A stretch of 64,000 nucleotides of DNA from Roseofilum casamattae BLCC-M143 (GCF_030068455.1 NZ_JAQOSQ010000014.1:62001-126000), one strand, 5' to 3'. Shown: positions 1 to 8,139, counted from the stretch's first letter. Program-made: numbers and translations. The notes: generated by a model not told the origin, from the sequence alone.

Positions 1-802
1 TCTGACTCCTGTTGCTCCTGCTGCTCCCGAACCAGAACCGGAGCCAGAAACTCCTCCCTCTCCAATTGATGAAGCATTTCAGTCTTTGCATTTACAAGAT
101 AAATTTGCCGAACGTCTGAATGAGTTGGCAAAAGAAGCAGAAGCTTGGGTTGATGAGAAATTGTCTGTAGAGGAAGGAGAGGAGTCGGCGGAATTGGCGG
201 AACAGAAGACTGATGAGAACGAGAATGCTGAAGATGAGGTGCTCGATGCGGAATTTGTTGAGGATGAATCTCCGGCAATACTGGAGTTAGAAACGGTATC
301 CGAGCCGTTGAAGTTACTGCCGCCAGGAGAAGATGAGGAGCGCAAGGCTCAGGAGGTGGTTTGGGATGGTGGCAGCAGACAGGAGGAGACTGTTCCCGAG
401 TCGCGATCGCTGGTGCCGTCGAAGCTACAGCACTTTGACGTTCCTCTGCCAACTCCGGAGGTGGAGAGTCTGGAGACAGATTGGGTTGCTGGAGAAACAA
501 TTGCGATTGAAATTGGTTTGGCGGCGCGATCGCCAAATATCCACGTAAAGTATTGGCTGCTGGATACCCAAACTCGGATGCTGTTGCAGGAACCGGGTTG
601 GATTGTGGATTTTCTCCCAGAGGGTTTGGACGATCGACGTGCTATATTGCAATTGGTTGTGCCGAATGGAACGATGGAGGTTCAGTTCGAGGCGATCGCG
701 GTGGAGGTGGGAACCCAACGAGAAAGCCACAAGGCAAGTTTCCGGCGACTGGTGATTCCCCCGAATTTACCGGAATTAACATTTGAGGAGCTGGAGGAAT
801 AG
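1..802 (+). CDS. Hypothetical acidic protein, 5' end missing
   Basis: The reading frame is open from base 2, so the gene starts upstream of the window. The TTG at 86 is internal and not a start. The visible part opens with a Pro/Glu-rich stretch (PEPEPEPE-like), continues through a very acidic, low-complexity region (Glu/Asp/Ala, roughly the next 110 residues) and ends in a folded-looking C-terminal domain of about 110 residues. That domain is rich in beta-type hydrophobic patterns (GETIAIEIGL, VKYWLLDTQTRMLL, MEVQFEAIAVEVG) and ends ELTFEELEE. I do not recognise the family. The Pro/Glu linker joined to a beta-rich domain suggests a multidomain scaffold or surface protein, but this is inference. 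There is no clear tie to the next gene, which lies 128 bp downstream. Confidence 0.75.
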   Translation, partial: LTPVAPAAPEPEPEPETPPSPIDEAFQSLHLQDKFAERLNELAKEAEAWVDEKLSVEEGEESAELAEQKTDENENAEDEVLDAEFVEDESPAILELETVSEPLKLLPPGEDEERKAQEVVWDGGSRQEETVPESRSLVPSKLQHFDVPLPTPEVESLETDWVAGETIAIEIGLAARSPNIHVKYWLLDTQTRMLLQEPGWIVDFLPEGLDDRRAILQLVVPNGTMEVQFEAIAVEVGTQRESHKASFRRLVIPPNLPELTFEELEE

Positions 803-930
803 AGGTAGGGGTGTACTTGTTGGCGATGATACTATGGGCGATCGCATTCATGTCCGTAGGAAAGCCACTTATCTTATCGCACAGTTGCTAAACTAGAAAA
901 AACTTAAATCTCAATGGGGAATGATTTTAA

Positions 931-1329
931 ATGTCTTTAGTGTCTAAATTATCCTGGATCGGTCTTGCAAGTGCGATCGTTGCTTTTTCTCTCCCCACAA
1001 AAGCTCAAGTTCCACTCCCTCAAACTCCAGGTTTTGATGAGGTCTTATCCAGTTTATTAACGCCTCTTGAAGCTCAAATGTATCAACAGATGGGAGCCGA
1101 TCGCGCCAGACAATTAGGCGAGCAAACCTGTAACGCTTTAACTTCCGGTCAGGATGCAACAGAATATATTACTACGGTAGCCCAACAATTGGTTGCAACT
1201 GGAACCACCGAAGCACAAGCTCAATTAGCTGGAGGATTGAGCGCAAAAGTTATTGTGGCGGGAGTTACGACAATGTGTCCGGAACAAATTACGAAGCTGC
1301 AACAGTTGCAAATTCCTGCCATACCATAA
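931..1329 (+). CDS. Small secreted hypothetical protein
   Basis: This 132-residue protein begins with a classical signal peptide: a Lys at position 6, a hydrophobic stretch (WIGLASAIVAFSL) and a probable cleavage near TKA-Q. The mature part is about 105 residues, mostly helical, with two cysteines (in EQTCNAL and TTMCPEQ) that could form a disulfide in the periplasm. The ATG at 931 is chosen because the signal peptide starts there. I do not recognise the family; small Cys-containing exported proteins of this kind are common in cyanobacteria. It sits 68 bp before the SLC13-type transporter on the same strand, so co-transcription is possible but not shown. Confidence 0.7.
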   Translation: MSLVSKLSWIGLASAIVAFSLPTKAQVPLPQTPGFDEVLSSLLTPLEAQMYQQMGADRARQLGEQTCNALTSGQDATEYITTVAQQLVATGTTEAQAQLAGGLSAKVIVAGVTTMCPEQITKLQQLQIPAIP

Positions 1330-1397
1330 TGGGTAAAGCGATCGCAAATGACGTGTATCTACAACGATTTAAACATTTAATAATTTCTTAGAACCTC

Positions 1398-3188
1398 ATG
1401 TCGATTCTGCTGACCTTGAGCGTTGTTGTTCTGGCTCTAGTTTGCTTTATTACCGAATGGCTTCCCGTTGATATTACAGCTCTTTCAATTGCAATTCTGC
1501 TGATGGTATTGGGCTTAGTCACCCCTGAAGAAGGTATTTCTGGGTTTAGTAATTCGGCAACAATTACGGTCATGGCCATGTTTATTCTAAGTGCTGGGAT
1601 TACCAAAACTGGAGTCATTCAAATTGTCCGTAATTGGATGGTTCGTTGGGGAGGAAACCATCCGACACAGCAAATTTTTGTGATGGCTTCTATTGTTGGA
1701 CCGATTTCAGCATTGATCAATAATACGGCGATCGTTGCTATTTTTCTGCCGATTATTGAAGAATGGAGCAAGCGCAAAAATACAGCAGTCAGTCAACTTT
1801 TAATTCCCTTATCATTTGCCTCGATTTTAGGCGGATTAGTGACCTTAGTGGGAACTTCAACTAATATTCTGGCCAGCGGTATTTCGGCACAGTTGGGTTA
1901 TGGAGAATTTACGATTTTTCAGTTTAGCCGTATGGGAGTGCTTGTCTTTCTCATTGGTTTGGCATATTTGTCAGTCGTTGCTCCGTTTTTTTTACCAAAG
2001 AAACGTCACGATCCGAATAACTTGATGGCTGAAGATTATAATCTGAAAGATTATGTCAGTGAGGTAATTGTTAGTCCGCGATCGAGCTTAATCGGGCAAA
2101 GTTTGAATCAAAGTGGCATTCAGCGTACTTTTGATTTGGATGTTTTGGATATTCTTCGGAATAAGCAACGGTTTCCGCAGCCGTTGTCGGATAAGGTGCT
2201 TAATGCAGGAGATATTCTGATTATCCGCAGCTCGAAGGAAGATTTATTGAATATTCGCGAAGAGAAAGGGTTGGATATTTTGCCAGATGTGAAGTTTCAG
2301 CAAGAACCCTTGGAAAATGTGCTCAGTTCTGGGGAAGAAAAAATTGCTGAGGTTTTGATTTTATCGAATTCCCGTTTGATTGGAACGACCTTAAAAGATT
2401 TGCGCTTTCGCCAACGGTATAATGTGACGGTGTTAGCGATTCGGCGCGGTTCGGAATTGGTGAAAGGACGGTTGGGGAGAATTCCGTTGCGGTTTGGCGA
2501 TTTGTTGTTGGTGCAAGGGCCGAAACAGAGTTTTGTTGGACTGCAAACGACTCGCGAGTTATTAGTTTTAGAGCAAAAAGAAGTTGAGAATTTACGTCAG
2601 GATAAAGCTGCGATCGCACTATCGATTATTGCAAGCGTAGTTCTAGTAGCTGCCTTCGGTTGGATGCCGATTTTGGTGAGTGCTTTAGCGGGAGTTATCT
2701 TAATGGTAATGACGGGATGTTTAAAGCCGGGAGAGATTTATGGTGCGGTGCGCTGGGACGTGATTTTTCTGCTAGCAGGTTTGATTCCTTTAGGCATTGC
2801 CATGAATAAGTCGGGAGCGACTCAATGGTTGGCAGAAGGGTTGATTTATGTGGGAGGGAATTTATCCGGCTATTGGTTGTTATTATTCTTTTTTGTAATT
2901 ACTTCAATTTTAACTGAAGTGCTCTCGAATAATGCCTCGGTGGTTTTGATGTTACCCATTGCGGTAGAAGTTGCGAAAACATTAGGATTAAATCCTTATG
3001 CGTTTATGTATGCCGTGGTGTTTGCGGCGTCCAATAGTTTTATGACTCCCATTGGATATCAAACCAATGCTATGGTATATAGTCCTGGAGGATATAAGTT
3101 TTTTGACTTTACCCGAGTTGGCGCACCGTTAAGTTTATTGATGATGATTGCCGTTCCGCTGTTGATTACCTGGATTTATGGATTGTAG
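1398..3188 (+). CDS. SLC13/DASS-family anion transporter with two TrkA-C domains
   Basis: This 596-residue inner-membrane permease is likely for a divalent anion such as sulfate or a dicarboxylate. The N-terminal membrane half (about residues 1-200) carries TM segments and the conserved NNTAIVA hairpin. A cytoplasmic insert (about 210-395) looks like two TrkA-C domains (VIVSPRSSLIGQSL and LILSNSRLIGTTL). A second membrane half (about 405-596) has the matching SNNASVVLMLP motif and a PIGYQTNAMVY segment. The paired SNN/NNT motifs are the substrate and Na+ site signature of the CitT/ArsB/SLC13 superfamily, and the double TrkA-C insert is typical of the SAC1/SLT-like branch of algae and cyanobacteria. 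Sulfate is the best guess, but the substrate cannot be read from sequence alone. Confidence 0.88.
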   Translation: MSILLTLSVVVLALVCFITEWLPVDITALSIAILLMVLGLVTPEEGISGFSNSATITVMAMFILSAGITKTGVIQIVRNWMVRWGGNHPTQQIFVMASIVGPISALINNTAIVAIFLPIIEEWSKRKNTAVSQLLIPLSFASILGGLVTLVGTSTNILASGISAQLGYGEFTIFQFSRMGVLVFLIGLAYLSVVAPFFLPKKRHDPNNLMAEDYNLKDYVSEVIVSPRSSLIGQSLNQSGIQRTFDLDVLDILRNKQRFPQPLSDKVLNAGDILIIRSSKEDLLNIREEKGLDILPDVKFQQEPLENVLSSGEEKIAEVLILSNSRLIGTTLKDLRFRQRYNVTVLAIRRGSELVKGRLGRIPLRFGDLLLVQGPKQSFVGLQTTRELLVLEQKEVENLRQDKAAIALSIIASVVLVAAFGWMPILVSALAGVILMVMTGCLKPGEIYGAVRWDVIFLLAGLIPLGIAMNKSGATQWLAEGLIYVGGNLSGYWLLLFFFVITSILTEVLSNNASVVLMLPIAVEVAKTLGLNPYAFMYAVVFAASNSFMTPIGYQTNAMVYSPGGYKFFDFTRVGAPLSLLMMIAVPLLITWIYGL

Positions 3189-3251
3189 GGATTGATGTTG
3201 GAGTTTGCTTTCTGGAATAATGCGATCGCAGGCGTTCTCAATATTAGCTTT

Positions 3252-4400
3252 ATGTCTATTCAATCTCGGACGAAAGTGCTTCAATCTTATGGAGCCAGTC
3301 CTTCTGAAATTGCGGAACTGCTGACCTATAATGAAACTATCTTCGATCGCAGTCAAATTAATGAATCTCTGTCTTTTCCCTTAGAGCCGGAATCTCATCT
3401 TGCAACTTGGGAAGACTATCTCAAAGAATCCGAACGCAGTGGGGTATTTCCTACCCTGAAATCTAAACTAATTCAGTGGCAATTTCCCATTGCAGTGGGG
3501 ATGAGCGAACGTGCAAATTATCGCGCTGCTACTCGTAAAGGTAAAGCAACAGATGGAATGCCGGAAGCGACAGGGTTGGTTTTACAAGAACCCAATAATT
3601 TACAGTTAGAAATATATGAGAGTTTAGCCGGGAAAATACCGGTTTTAACTGTAGGATGTCGTTCTGATTTTGCGGCCATTATCCAGGCATTAACCCAGCG
3701 CAACGAACCGCAACCTATTCCCGATTCCATGGGAGCGATAACCATTGCTGGCTATAATAACTGGGATCGAATTCGCGCTTATCGGCACGCTTGGGAAACG
3801 GAAAAAAGTCAACCCGCAACAGAACTGCAGTGGAAGCTGGAGTTTAAGCGTCTGACAGCGCAAAAGGATTTATATCAAGATAAGTTTATTGTTCTCAGCT
3901 CTGGGGGATATAGTGGAGTCAGTGCTGCTGAGATGGGAATGGGAGAAGAGGAATGGTTGCGGGTTTCGCACCAGATTCGTTTGGCTCATGAATGCACTCA
4001 TTATTTTACCCGTCGCTTGCTGGGAGCCATGCATAATAATCTGATGGACGAGCTGATGGCAGACTATCAGGGTATTGTGGCAGGGAATAACGGAGAATAT
4101 CGCGCGGATTGGTTTCTCCGCTTTTTGGGAATGGAGAATTTTCCCGAATACAGAGATGGGGGACGGTTGCAAAACTATCGCGGTAATCCGGAGCTTTCTG
4201 ATGGTGCGTTTCGGATCTTACAGGGTTTGGTGAAAGATGCGGCAGAAAACTTAGAGCAATTTCAGGTTAATCGTGCTGAAGCGTTATCAACTCCAGCAGG
4301 ACAGTGCCGTTTATTGATAGCTCTAAGTCAATTAACCTTGGAAGACATTGCTCATTCCCAGGATAATTGCTTGAGTTCTATCGTTTATAGTTGTGCGTAA
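3252..4400 (+). CDS. Hypothetical protein with an HExxH zinc-peptidase-like motif
   Basis: From the ATG at 3252 this is 382 residues. The frame opens earlier (TTG 3192, ATG 3195), so the start is uncertain. No signal peptide is evident. The central feature is HECTH at residues 246-250, followed 17 residues later by DELMADY with E267 and D271. The HExxH...ExxxD spacing is that of gluzincin metallopeptidases, so a zinc site is plausible. I do not recognise the family otherwise. It follows the transporter on the same strand and ends convergently, overlapping the 3' end of the JmjC gene by 23 bp. That puts it against a RiPP cluster that has no recognisable leader peptidase, so a processing role is conceivable. 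The same fold could equally be non-catalytic or unrelated to the cluster. Confidence 0.7.
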   Translation: MSIQSRTKVLQSYGASPSEIAELLTYNETIFDRSQINESLSFPLEPESHLATWEDYLKESERSGVFPTLKSKLIQWQFPIAVGMSERANYRAATRKGKATDGMPEATGLVLQEPNNLQLEIYESLAGKIPVLTVGCRSDFAAIIQALTQRNEPQPIPDSMGAITIAGYNNWDRIRAYRHAWETEKSQPATELQWKLEFKRLTAQKDLYQDKFIVLSSGGYSGVSAAEMGMGEEEWLRVSHQIRLAHECTHYFTRRLLGAMHNNLMDELMADYQGIVAGNNGEYRADWFLRFLGMENFPEYRDGGRLQNYRGNPELSDGAFRILQGLVKDAAENLEQFQVNRAEALSTPAGQCRLLIALSQLTLEDIAHSQDNCLSSIVYSCA

Positions 4401-5043
4401 TGGATAAGGTTTCTTCTAAGTTAACTACCGCATGGTACATTCCTGCGGGAGTGAAGACAATGTCTCCAGGTTGAGCAATGGCAGTCAGAACGCGATCGCA
4501 ATCCGGGAAAAACCACCAGTATTTCGAGCCATAAATACTGACATTCCAAGCATGATAACCCGGGATATCTACATGTACTTTAGTCTTTGAGGAAGGAGGT
4601 CCGATAAAGAGCCACTGATTCTTCTCGGGTTGGTCGGTTGCTTCGGCAAAAAACGGTGGAATTGAATAGTCTTCTAGCAGAGCAGGGTAGTCTTTGATTG
4701 TAATATCTGTTAAGTAGTCGCCGTCTGCAAGAGAATAGGGATTATTTTCTTCTTCAATTGCATCTAAGGTAGGAAAAAACCTTAAGTAACGTCGATAAAA
4801 GTTAAGATTGCCTTCTTCTGCACTTAATGCTTTGGTAATGAAGTAACGATCCCATTTCGCGAACGCCGGCCAGTTCAATTCAAAATTGCGAATTATTACT
4901 GGAATTTTTGGCTCTTCATAGGTATAGATAAACTCGGTAACTGAGATGTTTTCAACTATAGTTAGAGGTTGGTAACTTTTCGGTTTATTTTCGTCTTCTC
5001 GTCTGCGGATAGACTTAAACAGGTTTGTGATGGTTTTCGGCAT
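4378..5043 (-). CDS. JmjC/cupin-like Fe(II)/2-oxoglutarate oxygenase of the RiPP cluster
   Basis: This 221-residue protein has a compact cupin-8/JmjC fold. The iron ligands are visible as H157-V-D159 (KVHVDIPGYHAWN) and the distal H204 (PAGMYHAVVNLEET), with the typical PGDIVFTPAG strand before it. This family hydroxylates protein or peptide side chains (Asn, Asp, His, Lys or Arg), with 2-oxoglutarate and O2 as co-substrates. It is the third gene of the minus-strand operon behind the fusion oxygenase and the arginase-like gene (30 bp gap) and reads away from the precursor peptide. I infer that it hydroxylates the precursor core or its ornithines; the target residue is unknown. Its 3' end overlaps the convergent HECTH gene by 23 bp. 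Confidence 0.85.
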   Translation of the reverse strand: MPKTITNLFKSIRRREDENKPKSYQPLTIVENISVTEFIYTYEEPKIPVIIRNFELNWPAFAKWDRYFITKALSAEEGNLNFYRRYLRFFPTLDAIEEENNPYSLADGDYLTDITIKDYPALLEDYSIPPFFAEATDQPEKNQWLFIGPPSSKTKVHVDIPGYHAWNVSIYGSKYWWFFPDCDRVLTAIAQPGDIVFTPAGMYHAVVNLEETLSITHNYKR

Positions 5044-5073
5044 TGTTTTGCAACTCGATCTCGCTGAAATAGT

Positions 5074-6036
5074 TTACGCTAATACCAGTTTCGGCTTGCG
5101 ATGCAACCCTTGTTCTTTGAGAACGCGATCGATATTTATGGGTTCCATATCATAGGCTCGACCGAGTTTTTCCAGTAAGGTTTTTTCGATAAACTTGCAC
5201 TGAGCGGCAGGAGTATATCCACTGATTCGAGAACGACAGATACAGACAAACTGAATTTCTATATTATGGGTAATGAGGAAATTCACCAGCTTGTCAACTC
5301 GACTGAAAATTTCCTCATTAGAAACTGTTAGTTTCCGAGTCGATAATTCATCTCGATAGGGATAGTCGTGGAAGTTAACGTAATATCTTCCATTTTTTTC
5401 ATGAAATGAGGCAGTACTGCCATGAAAAATTCGCAAAAAGTGATATCGGTTTTTAACGATCGCGCGGTATTGTTTTTCGGTAATCTCGATCGAGCCTTCC
5501 CCTTCATAAACCACTTCGCTACAGGAAAAGTAGTCGAGATCGATATCTAAGACCACTTTTTGATTGTCGGGAAACTCATCATCAACCGTTAAGTGTTGGA
5601 TCTTAGCCAAGCTACAGGAGGGGTCGGCGAGCAATTTAAACAGTTTTTTCATGCTGACTTCGTCTTTTTTCAGCGTCCGACCCAGAATATTTTGCCCTTC
5701 TCCTTCAGCGGAATAAATGCGTAGAGTCCGCATTGTCTTGTTGAGGTCGGGTTCCGGATGTCGTATCCAATATTCTTGTTTAAATACTTTTTGGTAGAGT
5801 GCGGGAATGATAAAGTTGGCGATGTTGAGTTGGCTGTAGGTGAACTCATACAGTTCTGATAAATTGCTGGTATCTAGAGTTTCAATTGGCTGACTTAAAC
5901 TAGCGGCATTGAAGTCGGCATGTTCGTCAACATGGAGCAGAATATTATCGGTGTTTGGCATTAAGTTTTCTGCGATCGCATAATGCCAGAGAAAAAAGGC
6001 TTCGTGATGTTCTTCAAAAACAAAAGCTGGGATCAT
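5074..6036 (-). CDS. UPF0489 protein, probable peptide arginase (Arg to Orn)
   Basis: This 320-residue protein belongs to UPF0489, an arginase-fold family that includes OspR, the enzyme making ornithine from arginine in the landornamide RiPP. The metal-site motifs are intact: H10/H11 (FEEHHEAF), the cluster H35-V-D37-E-H39-A-D41, which corresponds to the arginase DxHxD motif, and D164-I-D166-L-D168-Y-F, which corresponds to the second Asp motif. This supports a two-manganese hydrolase that releases urea from peptidyl arginine. It is the middle gene of the three-gene operon (31 bp after the fusion oxygenase, 30 bp before the JmjC gene), divergent from a precursor whose core has nine arginines. 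The assignment of a peptide substrate is inference from the core composition and the OspR precedent. Confidence 0.88.
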   Translation of the reverse strand: MIPAFVFEEHHEAFFLWHYAIAENLMPNTDNILLHVDEHADFNAASLSQPIETLDTSNLSELYEFTYSQLNIANFIIPALYQKVFKQEYWIRHPEPDLNKTMRTLRIYSAEGEGQNILGRTLKKDEVSMKKLFKLLADPSCSLAKIQHLTVDDEFPDNQKVVLDIDLDYFSCSEVVYEGEGSIEITEKQYRAIVKNRYHFLRIFHGSTASFHEKNGRYYVNFHDYPYRDELSTRKLTVSNEEIFSRVDKLVNFLITHNIEIQFVCICRSRISGYTPAAQCKFIEKTLLEKLGRAYDMEPINIDRVLKEQGLHRKPKLVLA

Positions 6037-6067
6037 AATTTTTGATTATCTTATCGATCGAAAAATG

Positions 6068-7462
6068 TTAATTTTCGGGAAGTGGAGGAAACTGGTAGGC
6101 TACGGTAATCCGCAATTTATTACATAAACGACTGGGAGGACAACCGCGATGGGGAATGGTATTGTCGAAGATAATAACGCGACCCGGTTTGGGCAAACAA
6201 CAATAGATTAAATCGGCTTGACTGGGGTCGCGCCGGTCGTAAAATTTGGTTTCTCCATCCCAGTCGGCTCTCCAAATTGGATTAATATAGCAAACCGCTG
6301 TTTTTGCCGGATTTCCGGGCTGATTGATGGCGTAAGAATCGCGATGAATTCCATCTCCTAAGCCAAAGACATGACCGTTAATAAAAATGCGCGGCTCCGG
6401 GGTTCTGGGGTCGAGTTTACTGCGCACCAGGTCTCGCAGCTCATAGATAGAGTCGGGGTAGTTTTCATTGGCACAAAATGATGGCAGAACATCATCGCCA
6501 TCGCCAATATTCTGAAACTGCCAGCGCAACCCATACTGATAATGAGTGTAAATTTCTGTGAATAGCTCTTCGGGAATTAAGTCGTCGTAAACGTTGATTT
6601 TTCCATGAGGTAAGGTTAATTCGTTATCCCGATCGCGGTGCTCTTGTGCTGCATCGGATCGGTTCTCAGAGGCTGGTGTTGCTGTAAATTGTGTAAATTT
6701 TCTCACTTCTTTACTGTTCTCGGAAAAGGTTTCGCTCAATTCTAAATTTTCCCAAAGGGTGTCGAGTTGAATCAGTTTCAGTCCGTAAACTTCATCGAGT
6801 TTATCGCAGAGATATTCTTCAATCCACTGCCAGGGTTCGGTTTCCATAAACCCACTCAGACGGGAGCGACGAATACAAATCAATTGAGGTTGAATGCGAT
6901 CGCGACAAAAGCTAACAAATTCTTCAATTTTCTTAGCGTATACTTCCTTACTTGTACCAGCATCGGAGCTACTAAAATAGTCCAACACCACATCTAAAAC
7001 TGCCGAACCCAATGCGAGATCGCTATCTCGAGTTACATGCTGAAGGCCTGCAAGTTTGTATTGAGATTTCAGCTTCCATCGTAATAATTGTTTGCCCGTG
7101 ACTCGGTCTTTATCCACAATACGGTAAGTCAGAGTCGAGCTAGCATCTTCCTCTTCTTCGGGTAGATCGGTTGCGATCGCATGAGTGCAAATCCACTGCG
7201 AGTTATGTTTGCCATCTGCGTCAGGATGCAACCAATATACCTGCTTTACTAGATCTTGGTAAACCGCAGGAATCATAAAGTTAGCGATGCTAATGTCATT
7301 GGGATGAAACCCATAAAGCTCGGATAATTGCGGCCGATCTTTGGAATACCGGTTAACATGAATAACGGTATTATTTTGTGCCTGTATCATCTGCTCTGCG
7401 ATCGCATGATACCAAACCACAGAAGCTTCATTCATATCCTCAAACACAAACGTTGGAATCAC
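6068..7462 (-). CDS. Pseudo-arginase (UPF0489)-2OG/Fe(II) oxygenase fusion
   Basis: This 464-residue two-domain protein starts at a GTG (7460-7462) with AGGAGA 8 nt upstream. Residues 1-240 align without gaps at the N terminus to the neighbouring UPF0489 protein, but the metal ligands are gone: H10/H11 are M/N, D37 is N, H39 is Y, D41 is K, and the middle Asp of the DxDxD motif is V159. Only H35 and two outer Asp remain, so this half should not hydrolyse arginine. After a polar linker (about 241-285), residues 286-464 form a prolyl-hydroxylase-like double-stranded beta-helix with H373-R-D375 (GIHRDSYA), distal H438 (TIPHRG) and R451 for 2-oxoglutarate, plus the WDGETKFYD motif. The oxygenase half therefore looks active. 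I infer that the dead arginase half docks the arginine-rich peptide. Confidence 0.88.
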   Translation of the reverse strand: MIPTFVFEDMNEASVVWYHAIAEQMIQAQNNTVIHVNRYSKDRPQLSELYGFHPNDISIANFMIPAVYQDLVKQVYWLHPDADGKHNSQWICTHAIATDLPEEEEDASSTLTYRIVDKDRVTGKQLLRWKLKSQYKLAGLQHVTRDSDLALGSAVLDVVLDYFSSSDAGTSKEVYAKKIEEFVSFCRDRIQPQLICIRRSRLSGFMETEPWQWIEEYLCDKLDEVYGLKLIQLDTLWENLELSETFSENSKEVRKFTQFTATPASENRSDAAQEHRDRDNELTLPHGKINVYDDLIPEELFTEIYTHYQYGLRWQFQNIGDGDDVLPSFCANENYPDSIYELRDLVRSKLDPRTPEPRIFINGHVFGLGDGIHRDSYAINQPGNPAKTAVCYINPIWRADWDGETKFYDRRDPSQADLIYCCLPKPGRVIIFDNTIPHRGCPPSRLCNKLRITVAYQFPPLPEN

Positions 7463-7562
7463 ACTCTATTTCTCCTGGAAACACTTCATTCAGGCTAGCA
7501 CAACCCATCCAGTATTGAAACGTTCGCGACTAATCAATTTTTAAACTTTTTTAAACTAAAGA

Positions 7563-7591
7563 GTTGACACTTTTGGAATCCAAGTGTTAAC
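7563..7591. promoter_or_regulatory. Operator-like inverted repeat and -35 box in the divergent RiPP promoter region
   Basis: GTTGACACTT (7563-7572) and AAGTGTTAAC (7582-7591) form 10-bp arms with one mismatch around a 9-nt spacer. A perfect -35 hexamer TTGACA (7564-7569) lies in the left arm. The best -10 at 16-17 bp spacing is weak (GTTAAC, 7586-7591), as expected of a regulated promoter. The repeat is 30 bp upstream of the precursor ATG and about 100 bp upstream of the divergent modification operon, so a dimeric regulator bound here could control both. No regulator gene is recognised in the cluster. Confidence 0.4.
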
Positions 7592-7621
7592 GTCGATGTG
7601 TTGTATCTTCCCATAGAAATA

Positions 7622-7912
7622 ATGCCTCTAGAGTCTTTGGTAGAAAAAATTGCAGCTTCTACAGAATGGCAAGAAAAAATCGAAAATTGTGAATCCGAAG
7701 AGCAAGCGGTTGCTCTAGTCAAAGAAGCCGCTAGCAGCCTGGGCGAATCGATTACTGATGCAGAAATTCAACAGTTCCTCGAAGACCTATCTGATGAAGA
7801 AATGGATGATGAAGACCTCGCAGCCGCTGCTGGTGGCGCTCATACAATTAGAAGAGGCGCACGCCGAGGCTGGCGTGGTACTACTCGGGGTGCCAGACGC
7901 TATTTCCGCTAA
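7622..7912 (+). CDS. Nif11-type RiPP precursor peptide with arginine-rich core
   Basis: From the ATG at 7622 this is 96 residues; the frame also opens at GTG 7598, but that would add an odd N-terminal extension to the Nif11 leader. Residues 1-72 are a Nif11-like leader (EWQEKI, EQAVALVKEA, an acidic helix EDLSDEEMDDED) ending in LAAAAGG, the classic double-glycine cleavage site (G71-G72). The core, residues 73-96, has nine Arg in 24 positions, four Gly, one Trp and no Cys or Ser, with RGARR occurring twice (78-82 and 89-93), each followed within two residues by an aromatic. It is divergent from the arginase/oxygenase operon and precedes an NHLM exporter, so it is the obvious substrate. With no Cys, lanthionine or thiazole chemistry is excluded; Arg to Orn conversion and hydroxylation are the likely modifications. 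Confidence 0.92.
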   Translation: MPLESLVEKIAASTEWQEKIENCESEEQAVALVKEAASSLGESITDAEIQQFLEDLSDEEMDDEDLAAAAGGAHTIRRGARRGWRGTTRGARRYFR

Positions 7913-7952
7913 GTTTTAGATCGATGAAATGTAGCTAGAAATAGCTTCTCAA

Positions 7953-7994
7953 ACTCCCCAACTGTGTTTCCAGTCAAAAATGCAGTTGGGGAGT
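7953..7994 (+). terminator. Hairpin between precursor and exporter genes
   Basis: ACTCCCCAACTG (7953-7964) and CAGTTGGGGAGT (7983-7994) make a perfect 12-bp stem with an 18-nt loop, followed by a short T-rich tract (CTTTATT). It begins 41 nt after the precursor stop codon. It is best read as a partial terminator or 3' stabiliser that keeps the precursor transcript more abundant than the downstream transporter message. Confidence 0.7.
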
Positions 7995-8139
7995 CTTTAT
8001 TGTCCGGATAGTGATTTGAATAAACGAGCAAACTGGGATTATTGAGGATAAAATAATTAAGTATTGCGATAAGCCGACCGATCGCTTTTTTGCATAAACC
8101 GAAACGATCTAAGCTAACCCTCCCGTTCCCGAACCAATA

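Noticed and set aside
86-802. TTG at 86 as the true start of the first gene
   Set aside because: The frame is open through base 2 with a coherent Pro/Glu-rich stretch, so the gene begins outside the window.
7598-7621. GTG start for the precursor peptide eight codons upstream of the ATG
   Set aside because: It would add an uncharacteristic hydrophobic extension (LYLPIEI) to the Nif11 leader and lies almost directly on the operator-like repeat; the ATG at 7622 gives a normal leader.
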